Assembly: GCA_958295665.1 (NCBI GenBank)
Contig: OY282558.1
Span: 310,840,092 to 310,904,091 of the forward strand
Direction of reading: 5' to 3'
Source: Tipula vernalis
Lineage: Eukaryota > Arthropoda > Insecta > Diptera > Tipulidae
Length of the DNA stretch: 64,000 bases
Under the pieces are notes generated by a model. The model made no database searches and was not told where the DNA came from. It worked only from the letters and a program-made list of their open reading frames with translations. Of the stretch, positions 60,025-64,000 are shown in pieces. The translations under genes were made by a program, and so were the position numbers. Numbering within the stretch: the stretch's first letter is position 1; each line of letters begins with the position of its first letter.

Positions 60025-60930
60025 CAGAATTTAGATCATGAGTTTGCCTGTCATTGTAACTCATGGGTAGAGTTGTAGGTAACTGTAGGTCGTTTTTCCT
60101 GGGGCAGTCTCCTAATTGATGGTTGTTGGTACGATTGACTTGACACATATTTCTTCAGATGGACAAATTAATGAATGAGATAGACTTCGTTTACTTTCGA
60201 TCCTTGGCTTTCTATGCTGTTTAAACGGTTGAGGATCTCTTTATGATGTTAATGGCTTGGAACTCTTTATGATGACCTAACCTAACCTAACTCATCATGG
60301 GTGCTAGATGTTTTCTATGGAGTGATCTCTTTTATGTTTGCTATTAAAGTCTTACGTTCAGTAATTTTTACAATTTTCGTTTTGTTTTAGTTATTGGTGG
60401 CGGTTTAAGTTATTTATCCACTTTACTTACCGTCGCATTTGCCTCGACCTCTGCTGTGAATCGGTGAAATTTGCCTCCAATGGCTGCTGTTATCATTATG
60501 ATGTGTGAATAAGCATCTTCCTCATCCTTATAAATATCCAATCAAATATAATCACTTAATTTGAAATATCTGAATTTGAGTCTCAGTGCTTAAATTGTCA
60601 TAACGAATGTGTTTTATACTATGTAAAATGATCAGCAAGTGTGCGTTTTGAAGGTTTATTTATGTTTTTGTTTACGTTATTATTTGACTGATTGTTATTA
60701 ACCGGTGTGAAGTTTTTGGACACTTTTTTTTTGGGACAAAAATTTAAGCGAGTGTACTGTGAAGTTTTTGGACAAAATTAAGATTTTAGAAAAATTAAGT
60801 TTTTGGACATATATTTATGCGGGTGTACATCCTTTAACAGTGTATTTAACAAAAATAACGTTATTCAAATAAAATAGGCCTCAAATAATTTCTAACAATC
60901 ATTTTTAATTTTCTTTTCAACAATTCAACG
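60025..60930. other. no recognisable gene
   Basis: Non-coding. It contains a short CCTAACCTAACCTAA run (60276-60291) and three GAAGTTTTTGGACA/AAGTTTTTGGACA repeats at 60700-60810. It ends where the 184-bp satellite begins. Confidence 0.5.
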
Positions 60931-60933
60931 AAT

Positions 60934-63400
60934 TAAGCCCCATAGGGCCTTTGCAAAAAAATTTTGAAAGTTGTTAATAAATCGACGAATTTCGTTTGGA
61001 ACAAGGACATTGTTCTCTATTATACCAAATAGCAAAAATTTTAGAGATTGGCTCATATAGTGACTATATAGGTTGTAAAGGGCATACATTGCGGAATTTA
61101 AATCACTCAGTGCCATTTTGATATGAGCCGTAGGGCTCTTGCAAAAAAATTTTGAAGTTAATATATCGACGAATTTCGTTTGGAACAAGGACGTTGCTCT
61201 CTATTATACCAAATAGCACGAATCTCAGAGATTGGCTCATATAGTGACTATATAGGTTGTAAAGGGCATACATTGCGGAGTTTAAATCACTCAGTGCCAT
61301 TTTGATATGAGCCGTAGGGCTCTTGCAAAAAAATTTAGAAAATCAACGAATTTCGTTTGGAACAAGGACGTTGTTCTCTATTATACCAAATAGCACGAAT
61401 CTCAGAGATTGGCTCATATAGTGACTATATAGGTTGTAAAGGGCATACATTGCGGAATTGAAATCACTCAATGCCATTTTGATATGAGCCGTAGGGCTCT
61501 TGCAAAAAAGTTTTGAAGTTAATAAATCAACGAATTTCGTTTGGAATAAGGACGTTGCTCTCTATTATACCAAATAGCATAAATCTCAGAGATTGGCTCA
61601 TATAGTGACTATATAGGTTGTAAAGGGCATACATTGCGGAATTGAAATCACTCAGTGACATTTTGATATGAGCCGTAGGGCTCTTGCAAAAAAATTTTGA
61701 AGTTAATAAATCGACGAATTTCGTTTGGAACAAGGACGTTGTTCTCTATTATACCAAATATCACGAATCTCACAGATTGGCTCATATAGTGACTATATAG
61801 GTTGTAAAGGGCATACATTGCGGAATTGAAATCACTCAGTGACATTTTGATATGAGCCGTAGGGCTCTTGCAAAAAAATTTTGAAGTTAATAAATCGACG
61901 AATTTCGTTTGGAACAAGGACGTTGTTCTCTATTATACCAAATAGCACGAATCTCAGAGATTGGCTCATATAGTGACTATATAGGTTGTAAAGGGCATAA
62001 ATTGCAGAGTTTAAATCACTCAGTGCCATTTTGATATGAGCCGTAGGGCTCTTGCAAAAAAATTTTGAAGTTAATATATCGACGAATTTCGTTTGGAATA
62101 AGGACGTTGCTCTCTATTATACCAAATAGCACGAATCTCAGAGATTGGCTCATATAGTGACTATATAGGTTGTAAAGGGCATACATTGCGGAGTTTAAAT
62201 CACTCAGTGTCATTTTGATATGAGCCGTAGGGCTCTTGCAAAAAAATTTAGAAATCAACGAATTTCGTTTGGAACAAGGACGTTGTTCTCTATTATACCA
62301 AATAGCACGAATCTCAGAGATTGGCTCATATAGTGACTATATAGGTTGTAGAAGGCATACATTGCGGAATTTACATCATTCAGTGCCATTCTGATATGAG
62401 CCGTACGGCTCTTGCAAAAAAATTTTGAATGTTGTTAATAAATCGCAGAATTTCGTTTGGAACAAGGACGTTGTTCTCTATTATACCAAATAGCACGAAT
62501 CTCAGAGATTGGCTCATATAGTGACTATATAGGTTGTAAAGGGCATACATTGCGGAATTGAAATCACTCAATGCCATTTTGATATGAGCCGTAGGGCTCT
62601 TGCAAAAAAATTTTGAATATTAATAAATCGACGAATTTCGTTTAAAATAAGGACGTTGTTCTCTATTATACCAAATAGCATAAATCTCAGAGATTGGCTC
62701 ATATAGTGACTATATAGGTTGTAAAGGGCATACATTGCGGAATTGAAATCACTCAGTGCCATTTTGATATGAGCCGTAGGGCTCTTGCAAAAAAATTTTG
62801 AATATTGTTAATAAATCGACGAATTTCGTTTGGAACAAGGACGTTGTTCTCTATTATACCAAATAGCATAAATCTCAGAGATTGGCTCATATAGTGACTA
62901 TATAGGTTGTAAAGGGCATACATTGCGGAATTGAAATCACTCAGTGACATTTTGATATGAGCCGTAGGGCTCTTGCAAAAAAATTTTGAATTTAATAAAT
63001 CGACGAATTTCGTTTGGAATAAGGACGTTGTTCTCTATTATACCAAATAGCAAAAATCTCAGAGATTGGCTCATATAGTGACTATATAGGTTGTAAAGTT
63101 CATACATTGCGGAGTTTAAATCACTCAGTGCCATTTTGATATGAGCCGTAGGGCTCTTGCAAAAAAATTTAGAAAATCAACGAATTTCGTTTGGAACAAG
63201 GACGTTGTTCTCTATTATACCAAATAGCACGAATCTCAGAGATTGGCTCATATAGTGACTATATAGGTTGTAGAAGGCATACATTGCGGAATTTACATCA
63301 CTCAGTGCCATTCTGATATGAGCCGTACGGCTCTTGCAAAAAAATTTTGAATGTTGTTAATAAATCGCAGAATTTCGTTTGGAACAAGGACGTTGTTCTC
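60934..63400 (-). repeat. 184-bp satellite array, arm 1, about 13.4 copies
   Basis: Tandem monomers of 184 bp, with 176-178- and 185-188-bp variants differing in the segment after GCAAAAAAATTT. Fixed landmarks: GAGCCGTAGGGCTCTTGC (an inverted repeat), CGAATTTCGTTTGGAACAAG, GACGTTGTTCTCTATTATAC, GATTGGCTCATATAGTGACT and GGGCATACATTGCGGA. On the minus strand each monomer starts an open frame of about 65 codons (M.LSD.NSAMYALYNLYSHY and on). Because 184 is not a multiple of 3, consecutive copies sit in rotating frames and overlap slightly. Confidence 0.97.
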
Positions 63401-63429
63401 TATTTGGTATAATCGAGAACAACGTCCTT
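63386..63429. repeat. head-to-head junction palindrome of the satellite
   Basis: AAGGACGTTGTTCTC (63386-63400), a 14-bp spacer TATTTGGTATAATC, and GAGAACAACGTCCTT (63415-63429). Monomers to the left read on the minus strand, those to the right on the plus strand. The left monomer is cut just inside its TATTATACCAAAT segment. Confidence 0.97.
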
Positions 63430-64000
63430 ATTCCAAACGAAATTCGTCGATTTATTAACAACATTCAAAATTTTTTTGCAAGAGCCCTACGGCTCATAAT
63501 AAAATGGCACTGAGTGATTTCAACTCCGCAATTTATGCCCTTTACAACCTATATAGTCACTATATGAGCCAATCTCTGAGAATCGTGCTATTTGGTATAA
63601 TAGAGAACAACGTCCTTATTCCAAACGAAATTCGGCGATTAATTAACTTTCAAAATTTTTTTGCAAGAGCCCTACGGCTCATATCAAAATGGCACTGAGT
63701 GATTTCAATTCCGCAATGTATGCATTTTACAAACTATATAGTCACTATATGAGCCAATCTCTGAGATTCGTGCTATTTGGTATAATAGAGAACAACGTCC
63801 TTATACCAAACCAAATTCGTCGATTTATTAAATTCAAAATTTTTTTGCAAGAGCCCTACGGCTCATATCAAAATGGCACTGAGTGATTTCAATTCCGCAA
63901 TGTATGCCCTTTACAACCTATATAGTCACTATATGAGCCAATCTCTGAGATTCGTGCTATTTGGTGTAATAGAGAACAACGTCCTTGTTCCAAACGAAAT
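63401..64000 (+). repeat. 184-bp satellite array, arm 2, inverted, at least 3.2 copies
   Basis: Same monomers as arm 1 on the opposite strand. Frames start at 63504, 63689 and 63873 (spacing 185 and 184). The array runs off the right edge, so its full size is unknown. Confidence 0.97.

Noticed and set aside
60276..60291. CCTAACCTAACCTAA, resembling the insect telomere repeat TTAGG
   Set aside because: Only about three units, common as short interspersed runs in fly DNA, and Diptera generally lack TTAGG telomeres.
60934..64000. Repeats with regular spacing considered as a CRISPR array
   Set aside because: The unit is a uniform 184-bp monomer with no unique spacers and the surroundings are animal DNA; it is satellite DNA.

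Overview
The window looks like accessory DNA of an insect, most likely a higher fly (Diptera). It is strongly AT-rich, has short runs of the TACATACATATGTA/TACGAGTA type common in fly intergenic DNA, and holds relics of almost every animal transposon class: mariner DD41D, mariner, Tc1, pogo/Tigger, piggyBac, hAT-like foldback, BEL/Pao, Penelope and several LINEs. I recognise no single-copy host gene, no rRNA and no intact coding gene. The species assignment is inference.

Layout. 1-4.2 kb: a DD41D mariner-like transposase, cut by the left edge and broken by one frameshift. Its 3' part appears split by a 2.9-kb insertion that is bracketed by a perfect 23-bp direct repeat and contains a BEL/Pao reverse-transcriptase relic and a tRNA-Tyr-like sequence. 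4.2-7.7 kb: AT-rich DNA without recognisable genes. 7.7-9.4 kb: a foldback element with about 0.5- and 0.9-kb inverted arms, one carrying about 51 copies of CTGTCAGT. 10.2-10.95 kb: the 3' end of a pogo/Tigger-like element. 11.2-13.7 kb: a decayed DUF4806-type gene between blocks of degenerate GGTTAA/TTAACC repeats. 15.4-17.7 kb: a three-exon DUF7869-like transposase-type pseudogene. 20.2-20.6 kb: a MITE.

24.7-28.4 kb: degenerate TTATTCACT repeats around a Penelope RT relic, then a hAT-like foldback element built of 107-bp monomers in inverted orientation with near-identical 8-bp target duplications, then a mariner scrap. 32.5-33.3, 40.2-41.4, 53.7-54.2 and 57.8-58.7 kb: four separate LINE RT relics. 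42.0-45.3 kb: a long-TIR element whose right arm is interrupted by a piggyBac-like element with TTAA duplications. 48.8-51.2 kb: a nearly complete Tc1-like IR/DR element with its 3' end duplicated beside a MITE with 57-bp perfect TIRs. 54.2-55.7 kb: a decayed ATTCTATAAA minisatellite interrupted by a 228-bp TTAA MITE. 60.9 kb to the right edge: a 184-bp satellite that inverts head-to-head at 63.4 kb, each monomer carrying a conserved open frame of about 65 codons.

The features do not form a pathway. They record nested insertions: elements land in one another, tandem repeats expand inside inverted arms, and all transposase and RT genes seen carry lesions or are cut by a window edge. The most unusual signals are the three independent inverted tandem-repeat structures (8-, 107- and 184-bp units), the piggyBac-in-TIR nesting, and the two DUF-type genes flanked by dense subterminal-type repeats.
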